Shown here one piece after another: positions 45,617-56,253 of a stretch of 64,000 bases of DNA (position 1 is the first letter of the stretch; each line of letters opens with the position of its first letter). Under the pieces are notes generated by a model. It ran no database searches. It saw only the letters and a list, made by a program, of their open reading frames with translations, and had not been told where the DNA came from. The DNA is from Rhytidiadelphus loreus (lineage: Eukaryota > Streptophyta > Bryopsida > Hypnales > Hylocomiaceae): NCBI GenBank assembly GCA_947034895.1, contig OX344763.1, forward strand, positions 64,499,093 to 64,563,092, in the 5' to 3' direction. The position numbers were made by a program, and so were the translations under genes.

Positions 45617-46145
45617 AATTTTTTTTTTGGGACCCCTCTCCCTTATTGTTTCTAATTCCCTTTAATCATATGTTACATCCTCCATTTTGTTTACAAATTC
45701 AACAAGACAAACAAATCCTAGGTTTTGCATTAGCTCTCCAACACTCCTTTGGCAAGAAGTTCCAAATGAAAGTTTTATGTACATTCTAATAGTGGGGAGG
45801 TGTAATTAGATTTATTTGGGCATGATTCACGAGATGGTGTTTTTTTTGGAACCTCTCCCTTATTGTTTCTAATTCCCTTTAATCATATGTTACTTCCTCC
45901 ATTTTGTTTACAAATTCAACAAGACAAACAAATCCTAGGTTTTGCATTAGCTCTCCAACACTCCTTTGGCAAGAAGTTCCAAATGAAAGTTTTATGTACA
46001 TTCTAATAGTGGGGAGGTGTAATTAGATTTATTTGGGCATGATTCACGAGATGGTGTTTTTTTTGGGACCTCTCCCTTATTGTTTCTAATTCCCTTTAAT
46101 CATATGTTACTTCCTCCATTTTGTTTACAAATTCAACAAGACAAA
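45617..46145. repeat. 217-bp tandem repeat, about 2.4 units
   Basis: The word CCTTATTGTTTCTAATTCCC begins at 45641, 45858 and 46075, exactly 217 bp apart, and the AT-rich sequence between is almost identical. It separates the two GC-word arrays. Confidence 0.95.
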
Positions 46146-46257
46146 AAAGACATGATTCTGTTTTAGGTCTAAAACACTACATCTCGTGTAGGATGTGTAA
46201 GTATTTTATGTAGGTTTAAGGATTTGATTCTAGATAAAAGTTGTATTATTGTTTTCC

Positions 46258-46291
46258 AAGGTCTAGGGTCTAGGGTTTAGGGTTTGGGAAA
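46258..46291. repeat. Short telomere-like repeat
   Basis: GTCTAGGGTTTAGGGTTTGG, the G-rich strand of the plant telomere word. Confidence 0.75.
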
Positions 46292-46444
46292 CCCTTCACA
46301 TTGTGAGAATAATTCTTCCATTGCCTTGCCATGTCTTTGATATGAACTGACGCCTAACATTTATTACCAATTTTGGATGTGAGATAAGGAAAAATCAATT
46401 AGAATATGCTGTAGATGCTAATTAGTGTTGGGTCAGATTGGTTG

Positions 46445-46890
46445 TTGGTTTAGGGCGACCTCGGGTCAGGGGCGACCGCGGGTCATTGACGAAGCAAAAA
46501 ACACATTTGAATTAGGGCGATTGCGCGTAGGGGGCGACTGCGGGTCAAAGAGGGAGACTAATTTTTTGGAAAATGCAAATTCAATCTCCAGTGGGGCGAC
46601 TGCGCGTAGGGGGCGACTGCGGGTCGAAGAGACTTCTTTGTGGGCGACCGCGTGTGCAAGTTTCGGGATGGTTTAGTTGGTACCCGCGGTCGCCCACGAT
46701 CCGCAGTCGCCCTTGATGCGCAGTCGCCCATTTCAGCGCTCCAAAAACGCGTAGTCGCCCATTCCCGTTGTCTTCAGACCCGCAGTCACCCCTCCTCAGA
46801 CCCGCAATCGCCCCACTTCAGACCCGCAGTCGCCCCCTCCCGACCCGCAGTCACCCAAACGCACGCGCCCTGAGGCGACTTCGGGTACTT
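46445..46890. repeat. GC-word array that flips orientation
   Basis: Up to about 46640 the plus strand reads GGGCGACTGCGGGTC; from about 46680 it reads GACCCGCAGTCGCCC. Each half has the sense orientation expected for the nearer gene: the six-exon gene to the left (minus) and the kinase to the right (plus). Confidence 0.85.
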
Positions 46891-46930
46891 AAGCGTTAGC
46901 CCCACTTTCGATTCTCACCTTACTTTAGCC

Positions 46931-46997
46931 TTGCGCACTGTCTTTCACCTACCTTTAGGTGGCTGGATGCGTGCCCGTGGGCTGGGGTTTCAATTGG
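46931..46997 (+). promoter_or_regulatory. Shared promoter-like block, kinase gene
   Basis: Contains GCGCACTGTCTTTCACCTAC, then GGCTGGATGCGTGCCC and a GGGGTTTCAATTGGGG stretch. It matches the blocks 5' of both WCHI genes at 41793 and 50751. It ends about 70 bp before the ATG at 47066. Confidence 0.6.
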
Positions 46998-47065
46998 GGG
47001 GGGAATTTTTACCCTTTCAATCTACGAATTTTGAACTACGGTTTTGAATTGTTCCTAAGTACAAC

Positions 47066-48623
47066 ATGGCTTTTCCACATGAAGGCAACACTACAAGGAG
47101 AAAGTCTTTATGGGATCTGGACCTTGATGATCCAATTTTTTTCGAGGTTCCGATAGCTGTAAATGAAAACGAAGAAGGAGGGAGTCAAGAGCGACGGAAG
47201 GGCAAGAAGCAGAAGTCAGCACATGACAAGGACTCCAACTATCCTCCCCCGAGTTATACCCGATATGCATTAAGCGTGTCTCTAGTGGTACGCAGGGAAA
47301 AGTGTACAATTCTTGGAGGCAAGCTATTTGAGGTGTCCTACAACTGGTAGTGTGGCCTTGCCAAACGATTTACAAGCACGGATTTTAACCAAGCTAAAGG
47401 GATCCGATGATTTCGTAGACATTGACTTGACATATTCTTCGAGACTATTTGAATGGCTTGATAACACATTGAAAGCGGTGATGTTCAATACCAAGAAATT
47501 GATGGAGGAACATCGACCGTTTCTTCCGATAGTAGAGGAATCAGAAGACATCAAGGCATTCCGCCAAAAAATGGAGTGGTGGTCCAGCACAGAGAAGAAA
47601 TTGGCAAGAGGCTCGGCAAGGGGTTTTAAGTGGAAAAATGCAGCGGTGCAGGCAGCATTTGCACGAAATGGTGGATTGTGTATCACGTGGATCCCCGATA
47701 CGGCGAAAGTGGTGCCCCTTAGTGCTTTTGAACGTGAAGGGGGGTATGCAAAAGTGCGTAAGGTACGCATTGAAGGAATGGATACAATTCCAAGCTACAT
47801 CGCTTTTGCTGGGAAAGTATCCAAGGCAATAAACCCGCGCGAGGGGAGAGCGCAACGATCCATGGAGGCCCTTGCATGCCCCTTGAACCACCCTGGCATC
47901 ATTAAGTTTTTTGCCATTCATTCTCGCACGAATGAAGCGTACACTTTGTGGTGGAATGGGGGCCATTTGAATGAGTTGAGGCATTTAGATCATTCTGTAT
48001 CACCAACCATTGACTGGCATGAAATGCAAAAAGCCACAAGACTTTCTGAAGAGAAACAAAAAGAACTTGGTCTCTTCCGAAGGCACAAGGCAAAGTTGGC
48101 ATGGGCTTTAGTATATGTGACAAATCTCATGCACAAGTGCCGCGTGCTACACAATGACTTGTCTCCCATGAACATCATGTTGCATTTTCCGGATTATTCA
48201 AACGACATAATCAACATTGGAATTTGTGATTTTGGAATATCAAGTCGTTTTGACGAAAACGCGCCTTCACATTTTGGAAAGCCATCTAAGGCCGAGAGGG
48301 ATCAATACCGAGAAGGTCGTTGGTGGGTTGCCCCGGAGTTGTTTTATGCATATGGACCTCCAAATTCCGATACAAGCATACCGATCATGCAACAACAGTA
48401 TAAATATACGCAATAGTCAGACTCGTATTCTATTGGGAAGTTGACCGAATGGATGAGAATTGGTGATATGGACGATTGGGACAAGGATTTGTTCAAGAAC
48501 CGCGAGGGATCAATGTACTTTGGAATGAAGTTGCGTGAACTCGTGAACACTGACCCAAAGAAGAGACCAACGTGTATAGAGATCACAAATTCCGAGACTC
48601 ACCTTTGTAATAGGATAGTCTAG
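47066..48623 (+). pseudogene. Divergent protein kinase, frameshift and TAG
   Basis: The N-terminal frame starts MAFPHEGNTTRRKSLWDL at 47066 and carries a basic stretch (RRKGKKQK); it ends at 47350. The kinase frame is open from 47286 to 48413, so a frameshift near 47340 separates them. The kinase region has a YAKVRKVRI strand, HPGIIKFFAIHS, the catalytic loop HNDLSPMN (HRD with Arg replaced by Asn, codons 48150-48158), DFG at 48228-48236 and APE at 48330-48338. TAG at 48414-48416 interrupts; the same frame then gives SDSYSIGKL, the expected D-x-x-S-x-G helix F motif, and ends at 48623 after RPTCIE. The HND loop resembles non-RD kinases. It would be a Ser/Thr-type kinase by layout; the substrate is unknown. 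Confidence 0.75.
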
Positions 48624-50360
48624 AGCAAGAGTTTAGTGCTGCAAGCAATGAGCTTGGTGGCCAATTATGTGTTGCTTACTTTGTAATATTTTCCTATAAT
48701 ATATGAAGGAATTTTATGCTACGCGCCTTGTCTTTAGAAAAACAATTACTCAATGGGCTATTTGTCAAATTGTATATATTGAATATGGCCTTTTACACAT
48801 TGTTATGCAAAGTATAACAACTTTTGAATTCAAATGTTCTTGGTCCTTTTTGATTCCGTAGTATATAATGGACGCAAATAAGAAAATGAAAATAAATTAG
48901 TTGGTAATTGATGTTGAAGACTTGTATTATTTCTTGAATAAAATGTGCTAGTATGCACTTGAAAGGAGTTTTACTTTCATGGTCATTGAATTCAAATAGT
49001 TGTTTTTTCAATCCCTAAAAAAATGTAAGCCATACATCATTTACATTCTCTTATTATTTTTTCTATTTCCAAAAATAAAAGCAAGTTGGGTTTTTTTTCC
49101 TATTTATTCTAATTCAAATATAGGAAACATACATTTTAGACTTTTTTAGACTTTTCCTTTTTATTCGTACTTTACCTATTTCAAAATAGATGAGAGATGT
49201 TTTTATTTATTTATTTAACCTTTTTCGCTCTCTTCCTATTTATTTTATTTGGAAAAAGGAAGTTCATTGACTTCTTGCGCCCCCTTTTTTTTTTGAGACA
49301 ATGAAACAAGAGTGGATATTGCAAAAAAGATATGTAGCCATAATCTTTGTCATTTATTAAACACGCAATTCGAGAAAACTTGGATGAATTCAATAATAAA
49401 TGTAAATCTGGTTTTACCATATATATTATTCCTAGTAGCATAATGTTTTCCTACCATATTCTTTTTTTTGGTATATGTCATCCAAATTGATAAAAACACA
49501 CATTCTTTCATAGATGGTTGGAGTATGATATAAGTCCAACAATGACTTTCATTTATAGATTTGTGTCCGTACAAGAAATTTAGTTATTAGGCATGTAATT
49601 TACCAAAATTAGTGTGTGTAACATAGTATGTAATTTGAGTCTACATCCAAAAATACATAATGAACATCTCATGTCAAAACAATTACAAAGACATTATTGT
49701 TACAATTGCAATGGTTAATACTTAATAATCATAACATTGGTTATTAACAATTGAATTAGTTATTAACAATAAAATTAGTCATTAACAATGAAATAAGTCA
49801 TTTACAATAAAATTAAGAATTAACAATGAAATTAATTAATAAGAAAAAAATTAGTCAACAAGAACTTCTTCTAAAACAATTGCAAAGATTTAACTTTTGT
49901 TCAGATAATCAATAAGGAATCCATTTGTACCACAACCGACCTCAACCCTAATGGCTCCCCAAATATAGTATAAAGTATAAACTAGTATTCCATAAATTTT
50001 GCAACACAAATGGGATTGAGCTCACAATCCTTTTTTTTTCCCTTGAGATTTGGTGCTCAAAAGCAACAAAAAATTTAGGCTAGCTATAAGCTATAGGAAT
50101 TTTTTAGGAAAATTTTGGATGAAATTGCTAGAAAAACTTCAACTTCTAGAAAAGTCTTCGATGAAATCGCCACAATGTAAATGAAAATAGAATTTTAGAT
50201 ACTTAGTATCACATTTTCTATCCAGTACGTGGATGAATGTTGAAGCTTGGAGCCCCTCCGTAACATTTAGTATCGCCACTTTCCCAGCGCAAGGAAAAAT
50301 GGAAAAAAATATCACAATCTATAAACATGTACTAAGAAAGAAAAGAAAAGTCCATGCATT
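48624..50360. other. AT-rich, no gene seen
   Basis: Only short frames. Contains the 19-bp tandem repeat at 49741-49837. Confidence 0.5.
49741..49837. repeat. 19-bp AT-rich tandem repeat, five units
   Basis: Units like TTATTAACAATAAAATTAG repeat five times with one 20-bp unit. Confidence 0.8.
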
Positions 50361-50368
50361 AATAGATG

Positions 50369-50725
50369 GACCCGCGGTCGCTTGGGACCCGCTGTCGCCC
50401 AGGACCCGCTGTTGCCCAGGACTCGCTGTCGCCCAGGACCCGCGGTCGCCTTCGCAAAGTGGACCCGTGGTTGTCCTGGACCCGCGGTCGCCTAGGACCC
50501 GCAGTCGCCCTGGACCCAAAGTTGCCTTGGACCTGCGGTCGCCCACTCGCCTGGTCTCCTTCGACCCGCGGTCGCGTTGGAGCACCTGTCCAAACCCGCA
50601 GTCGCCCCACTCTAGGACCCGCGGTCGCCCTGGAGCACTTGCGCTGACCCGCACTCGCCCCACTTCAGGACCCGCACGCGCCCCAGGGGCGACCTCGGGT
50701 ACATCAGCGTTCTCCTCCACCCGCA
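50369..50725. repeat. GC-word array upstream of WCHI gene 2
   Basis: GACCCGCGGTCGCC and GACCCGCAGTCGCCC words, about 18 copies, with linkers such as CTTGG and CCAG. The orientation is the sense one for the plus-strand gene at 51016. Confidence 0.85.
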
Positions 50726-50750
50726 GTTGCCATTAAATTTTCCCTGGCAT

Positions 50751-50815
50751 TCTGCGCACTGTCTTTCACCTACTGACGTGGCTGAATGCGTGCACAAAAG
50801 CTAGGGGTTTGAGTT
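50751..50815 (+). promoter_or_regulatory. Shared promoter-like block, WCHI gene 2
   Basis: Contains GCGCACTGTCTTTCACCTAC, then GGCTGAATGCGTGCAC and GGGGTTTGAGTTG. Same order and similar spacing as at 41793 (minus) and 46931. A CCCTAAACC telomere-box lies near 50972. Confidence 0.6.
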
Positions 50816-51015
50816 GTGGGGGGGGATTTTTGTCCCTTTGCACAGCTCATTTTATTCACACTTGGATGACATAGGGTGTTTCACGAGAACATTGTATTTT
50901 TGTAAATGTTAAATGTGATAGGATTACGTTTAGCATTTTTTACACCTACGGTTTAGGCTTGCAACCCTAAACCGCATAGTACTTAGTTGGCTACTTTTGA
51001 GACAAAGTGATCGTT

Positions 51016-52506
51016 ATGGAGGGCGAGGACTCTCAACCGCCACACGGTATGTCAAGATACTGACTTCGGCTCAACAAAAAGGCGGTTCGTGACAAGGATC
51101 GTAAAAGGAGCGGCAAACCTCACAAGAAGCGTGTACCCATCTTGTTGCATCCAAAGATGAAGGCCTTTTTGGGATGGGAAGTAGAACCAGAGCCTTGGAC
51201 ATATGAAACTGTAAACAAATATGTGGATTGGTGCCACATCAACAAGTTGTTCCCGTTTTGGCGACACCCTTTGCACGTGAAGTCTAATAAGGCAAATTTG
51301 GCTTACTGCAAGAGTATTGTCTTCCAGCGAAGGTGTTTGGAGGTATGGCAGCAACTCTATTTGGAGTCCCAGCCTTATCGAAATGACAACTTCTCTTTCT
51401 ATCTTGTGCAAATGGTGTACGTTGAAGTTCAATTGAAGAAAAAGGTAGATTGGACAACCTTGAAGGAGCTTCCTATCGGTGACAGCCCGGACACACTGAT
51501 AGTGTTGGATGAAGAAGGACTTCTTCAAGCAAATCAGAAGCTTTTAGAGGCAAAGCCTGGCAAGTTGGTTGTTGGTGATGACCAAGTTCAATGGTCTTCA
51601 ACTTCTAGCTCAGATGAGCACACTCACGAATACGATGGATATTCTTTTGAGAGTGACGACGAAGACATTGGCAAAGAAAAACAAGAGGCGGCTGAAGACG
51701 TTCAAGTTGACAAGAAGGGCAAGAGGAAGCTTGAGGAGCCGCAATCATTGTCCAAGATTCAAAAACAAAGCGAAGATGTTCATGTACCGATCAATGTGGA
51801 CCGTTCTGGTGCAGACATTGGGTCTAGCGGAAGTAGTGACAATGATTCGGAAGACAATTTGGAGATGTTGGGCACTAAGATCGAAAGTGCACGAGCAGCT
51901 TTGACTTCAACAGTAGCGGATCTTATGAATTTGAAAGAGAAGGTACAACATCTTCCAGTGAATCCAACTGTTGTGGATGGGTTGAAGAAGGAGTTAGAGG
52001 CGACTGAAAACGCCGTTGCTGAAAATGAGAAGATTTACTCTAAGTTAAACAAAAGTAGAGTAAATTATTTCAAGAAGATCGAAGACGGGCGAGCACACAT
52101 TTCCGATGATTTAGCGGTGCTTCAAAATAAACTTGATCTTTTGCAACGTGATAAATGGTCCCATCAAAGCGAAAGGAGAAGCTTGAATCTTCAAATACGT
52201 GAGCTAGAGATGGAATATTATGATGATGCCTTACAAGAAGCCAAAAAAGAGGGCATCTTGGCTTTAGCTCCGGATTATGATAGCAATACAGAAGAAAGAG
52301 CAACGCTTTTTTATTTGGTGAAGCTACTGGAGAAAAAACAAGAGTTGTTGCACGAGGGCATATTGGACTTGGAGCGCCACATCCTTTATTTTAAGGAATG
52401 GCGCAAGTGGGCCTATGAAGGCATAGGTGCCACCCGTGCGGAACTTCAAAGAATGAGACCGGAGCCCAAAGAAAGTGACTTTGTGAATAGTGAAAAAAAT
52501 GCTTAG
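51016..52506 (+). CDS. WCHI-domain coiled-coil protein 2, early TGA
   Basis: The frame runs from MEGEDSQPPHG at 51016 to NSEKNA at 52506, 496 codons plus the stop, with one TGA at 51061-51063 (codon 16). The next Met, at codon 43 (LHPKMKAFLGW), would give an almost complete protein. A WCHINK signature lies at residues 72-77, in a domain that continues FWRHPLHVKSNKANL, FQRRCLEVWQQLY and VDWTTLKEL. An acidic linker with SSTSSSDE follows, then two or more coiled coils (NLKEKVQHL, ELEMEYYDDALQEA). No enzyme motif is visible. It is closest to the gene at 40060-41667. Expression may be controlled by the GC array and block upstream, by inference. Confidence 0.7.
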
Positions 52507-53826
52507 TGGTTGGATCTAGTGTGGTAGAAAAAAACAATTTGGCCTTCCAATTTTTGATTTTCCAAAGGTTTTGTGGAATAAAGAAATTCACACCTTTGTT
52601 TTTGAAATGTGCATATGTGTTTATTATATTTTGAATACGAGGGCTATGAATTTGGTGTCTTTGCAAGAATGGATGTCAGAGATGGTACCTACGGGCTGAA
52701 ATTTGGGACTGAATTTTTGAAACTTTATTTGAAGATAGAAAAAACGATTACCTTTGTGGTAATATAACTTTTTTTCCAATCGGTGCCCGGGAACAAAAGT
52801 TATGCCCATATAGTCCAAACTCCAAAGCAGGGGAGAATGGGCAGCAAAAAAATGTGACAAGCATTTGAATTTATTTTTCTAAGTTTTTTTCCCTCATAGA
52901 TTATAATTTTGTCTACCCGGAAAGCTTTTTTTCATTTCATTTGGATTTTTTATGAGAAAGTTATGGACAATCTTGTTTATTGGGCAATTAGAGCTTCTGG
53001 TGGGAAAAATACCTTGTAAGATTAATTTAGGAACGCAATTTTGGCAATTGTTCAAGAAAAGAAGTTTGACATGGTTTAGTTTGCTTGCAACAACAATTTG
53101 ACCGTGGGGATTAGTGCATTTTAATTCTATCTTAGAAAGAAAATAGATTTTCATTCAATCTCATATGTACTTCTATTCTACAAGTTTTTTAAGAATGAAA
53201 ATTAAGTTTTTTTGAAAACCTTTTTTTTATTTAGACTCTCAACTCAATTCTCCACTATATTTGTTTAAAGCTCAAAACTCTGTAGTGCAAGAAATTAAAG
53301 TGAAAAATGTTAAAAGTCAAATAATGTAGTCCAGCAATGTGCTGAAAAAATTGTTTTTTTCACTCTAAATGCGGATATCTTGCAATCTGTAAGATGAAAA
53401 ATTCTGAAATTTTTTCCACACATTCTCATACTAGTAAGGTGTAAGATCCTATGGTTATGTGTGGGAAAAAAACAATTTTCAAAAACAATTTTGGATACTT
53501 TAAGAAATTGTTGAGTAGAAGTAGGTAAGATCTAGTTGTAAAATTTAAATAATGAATATCTCTAAAATGAAATGAAAATGGTGAGAGTGTGCTATCAAGT
53601 GAAGTTAACTATGTGACCGGACCTAATTTTTTTTTAGATTGTAGAAATTGCCTGGAGAAACAAATCCTACAAGCAACTTTTAAAAGAAGAAGCTGTAGAC
53701 TCAAGTTGCCCGCCAAAGAAAATGGTCCATAACTTTCTCATAAAAAATCTGAATGGAATGAATCAAATTTTTCCATGTAAACCAAAACATGTTGTATGAG
53801 AAAAAAATCCAAAAGGAAAAAATTCA
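52507..53826. other. AT-rich, no gene seen
   Basis: Region between two convergent genes. A word like GGTCCATAACTTTCTCATAAA appears near 53721, and a similar word in the opposite orientation near 52953, suggesting decayed repeat sequence. No coding is supported. Confidence 0.45.
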
Positions 53827-55698
53827 TTAAAAGATTTGAAGATCATGGAATGGTGCTGCACAAATCACACATCGTCGTCTAATCAGACATTGAGTGATGA
53901 GACACTGAGGATGGTACACATGTGTACATGATCCAAGTGCCCATCCTCCTTCTGGCCCAAATTGTTCTAGACATATGGGGCATTTGGTATGATCCAAGAC
54001 GAAATGAGCTGGCTTTGGCCACAATAGACTTTGGTCTTTTTCGTTGAAGTGACTAGACATCTGATTTCCATGGTCCCAACCATTTTGTGCCCAGTCTATG
54101 ACATTTTTTTCCGCCACGTCAAGCATGGACATGTTATCCGGAAATATGTCCTCCATCAATGCCCATGATGTCAATCCATTCTCTCGTTTAGGGGCATTTG
54201 CTACAAAGTTCTTCGAAACTTTGTCTAGCTCTTTAGCAACTTGTTGAGATCGATCCACGGAGAGAATGCACGCGACCTTCCAATGATAGTATGTTGCTGC
54301 CAACACTGCCAACTTCTCTCGAAGCATTCTATTTTCCTCAGCCAAATCAAGTTCCTTTGATGATTGTAGATGTGGAATGGCAGGAAACGAAAGTGAATCC
54401 TGAGTCCCTTGCAAACCATCAACATGCGGATTGCTAGAATCTCTTGAGACGAACGGAAGTGGTGCCATTGGAAGAATTGAAGAACGCTTCGTACGCTTGG
54501 CAGGGGGAGAAAGGTGAATGACATCGCTGGTGAGGTCCCCAACAAGCTTGTCCAAGTGATGTGGATCCTGCTCAATAAAGGTGTCGTCCATGTCCGACAA
54601 TGTGAAAGTCTGACGCTCTTTTTCTCGAAGGCCTTGTAATTCTTTGGATTGTTGAGAAATGAGAGCATTTTTTTGTTCACATGTAGACTGCCATTTCTTC
54701 ACATCACCTTCTAAGGTTGCAATTTGTGCATCCTTCGTCTTCAAGAGGTCGAGAGCCTTCGCCAACGTCATCGCATTGTGAACAACATCAGATTCAGACT
54801 GTGGAATGGGAATGTGACTTGTGGCACATACGGGCGAGTCGTCACTTAAAGCAAAGTCGAAGACGTTGTTGGCATCTTGTGGTGGCAAGATTGGAGTCGC
54901 AATTGTGGTTGAGGCTGATGCCAATCTAATTTTCGTGGTGGACCGTCGCACCTTGGCAGGATGTTTCATCTTCTTTCCCCGCGATGATGAAGCGGCTTGA
55001 ACATTTGGATCTGGAACTGGAACTGGAACTTAGACGGGGGTGATAATCTGCTCCTTCACTCGTACAAGCTTAGGAATTCGTGTGCCATCTGAATCATTAT
55101 CCTCTTCTGATTCTTCCATGTCCACCTCTTGAGTTTCTTTGTTTTGTGGATCACTTCGAAAAGGCCCAAGTCCACCCTCCGGAAATTTGAGAACCCCTCT
55201 TGGAATTATTCCAACTTCTGGACGCTCCACGTAGGTACTTTCTTTAATCGTGGTCCAGTCAACTTGTTTGTTCAAGGCGACCTCAGCATAGGCACCTCTA
55301 GCAATGAACAAAGGGGCCTCATTCCTATCTACAAAAGGGGTTTTGTAGAGGACCTGCCACAATTCTAAACACCTTCGTATGAAAGCTGGATTTTCACAAT
55401 ACTTCAAATTTGCCTTGTTATTGTGTCGGTTGTGATGATGGCGCCATGCCAGAAAGAACTTCCCGATGTGACACCATTCAATGTAGTCTTCGCACACCTG
55501 CATACTCCAAGGCTCTAGCTCCTCGTTCCACTCTTTGAAAGCTAGGTGGTTATCATTGTTCAACACATGCCATCGCTTCTTGTGAATGTTACCCCTCATT
55601 TTTCTAGTCTTGTCTTTGGCAGCCTTCCTAATTGCACCAGGAGTGCGTACAGTGGAAAAAACCGGAAGGGACCCATCACTGCTACCTCCAGTTGCCAT
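53827..55698 (-). pseudogene. WCHI-domain protein 3 with RING-H2 finger, one TAA
   Basis: One frame from MATGGSSDGS at 55698 to the stop at 53827, 623 codons plus stop, with a single TAA at 55032-55030 (codon 223). The N-terminus has a basic KDKTRKMRG stretch, then the WCHIGK signature (residues 75-80) and the rest of the shared domain (RRCLELWQVLY, VDWTTIKE). After an acidic linker comes a coiled coil (LLKTKDAQIATLEGDVKKW). The C-terminus has a RING-H2 finger from about residue 573: CPIC, then CTHVYHPQC, then CVIC. RING-H2 proteins are usually E3 ubiquitin ligases. A TAA between valines splits the WCHI part from the RING part; as DNA the fusion is otherwise intact. Confidence 0.75.
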
Positions 55699-55875
55699 GA
55701 GATTTGCGAACGTCGCAAAATTGTAAGAACCAAATGATAGCAAAAAATAGTATAAATATTATCCAAAAGGGTCATGCATGCAGCCAACAAAGGTTGTAAG
55801 ACAGAAAGCCTCAATGGAAAATGAAGGTGATAGCATGATGATGGGCTACTGGCTATATAGGACGAGTGACTTCGG

Positions 55876-56135
55876 TCTAGGGGGGCGAGTACGGATAGGG
55901 CAACTGCGTATCCAGCGACTGCGGGTCTGGGTAGGGCGACTGCGGGTCCGACGTGGGCGACAGCGGGTCTCGAGAGGGCGACAGCGGGTCCAAATTGGGC
56001 GACTTCGAGTTTACCACCGGGTCTAGGTACCTTTTGCGCACCCGCGGTCACCCACCCAAGAACACTTCCTGAACCCGCGGTCTCCCTGCCAAATCCGCAG
56101 TCGCCCACCCGCAGTCGCCCCTACCCGCACTCTCC
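55876..56135. repeat. GC-word array upstream of WCHI-RING gene, flips orientation
   Basis: Words GGGCGACTGCGGGTC up to about 56020, then CCCGCGGTCACCC and CCGCAGTCGCCC from 56038. The left half has the orientation expected for the minus-strand gene at 55698. A TATATAG word is at 55855-55861 between array and gene. Confidence 0.8.
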
Positions 56136-56163
56136 TACCCGTACGCGCCCTCCAGTTTGCCAA

Positions 56164-56185
56164 GTGGATGCCATGTGGCATCCAC
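56164..56185. repeat. Perfect hairpin with 10-bp arms
   Basis: GTGGATGCCA and TGGCATCCAC around TG. It lies at the boundary between the GC array and the next gene's 3' end, a possible junction. Confidence 0.85.
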
Positions 56186-56253
56186 CTGGAGGGGGGTAAT
56201 TTCCTGTAAAGTCAAAGGTAAATTTGACTTTTCGTGACGTCGCGCGGGCTCTA

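Noticed and set aside
21609..48416. TAG as a sense codon in this genome
   Set aside because: TGA and TAA also interrupt the same genes, frameshifts occur too, and long frames such as exon 2 of copy 2 end or run without internal TAG; decay is simpler.
48414..48416. TAG in the kinase removed by an intron
   Set aside because: No suitable GT donor and AG acceptor nearby, and coding continues immediately in the same frame.
50319..50720. Long minus-strand frame rich in RPRV and GDRGS words
   Set aside because: It translates the GC-word array only; similar frames appear in every array.
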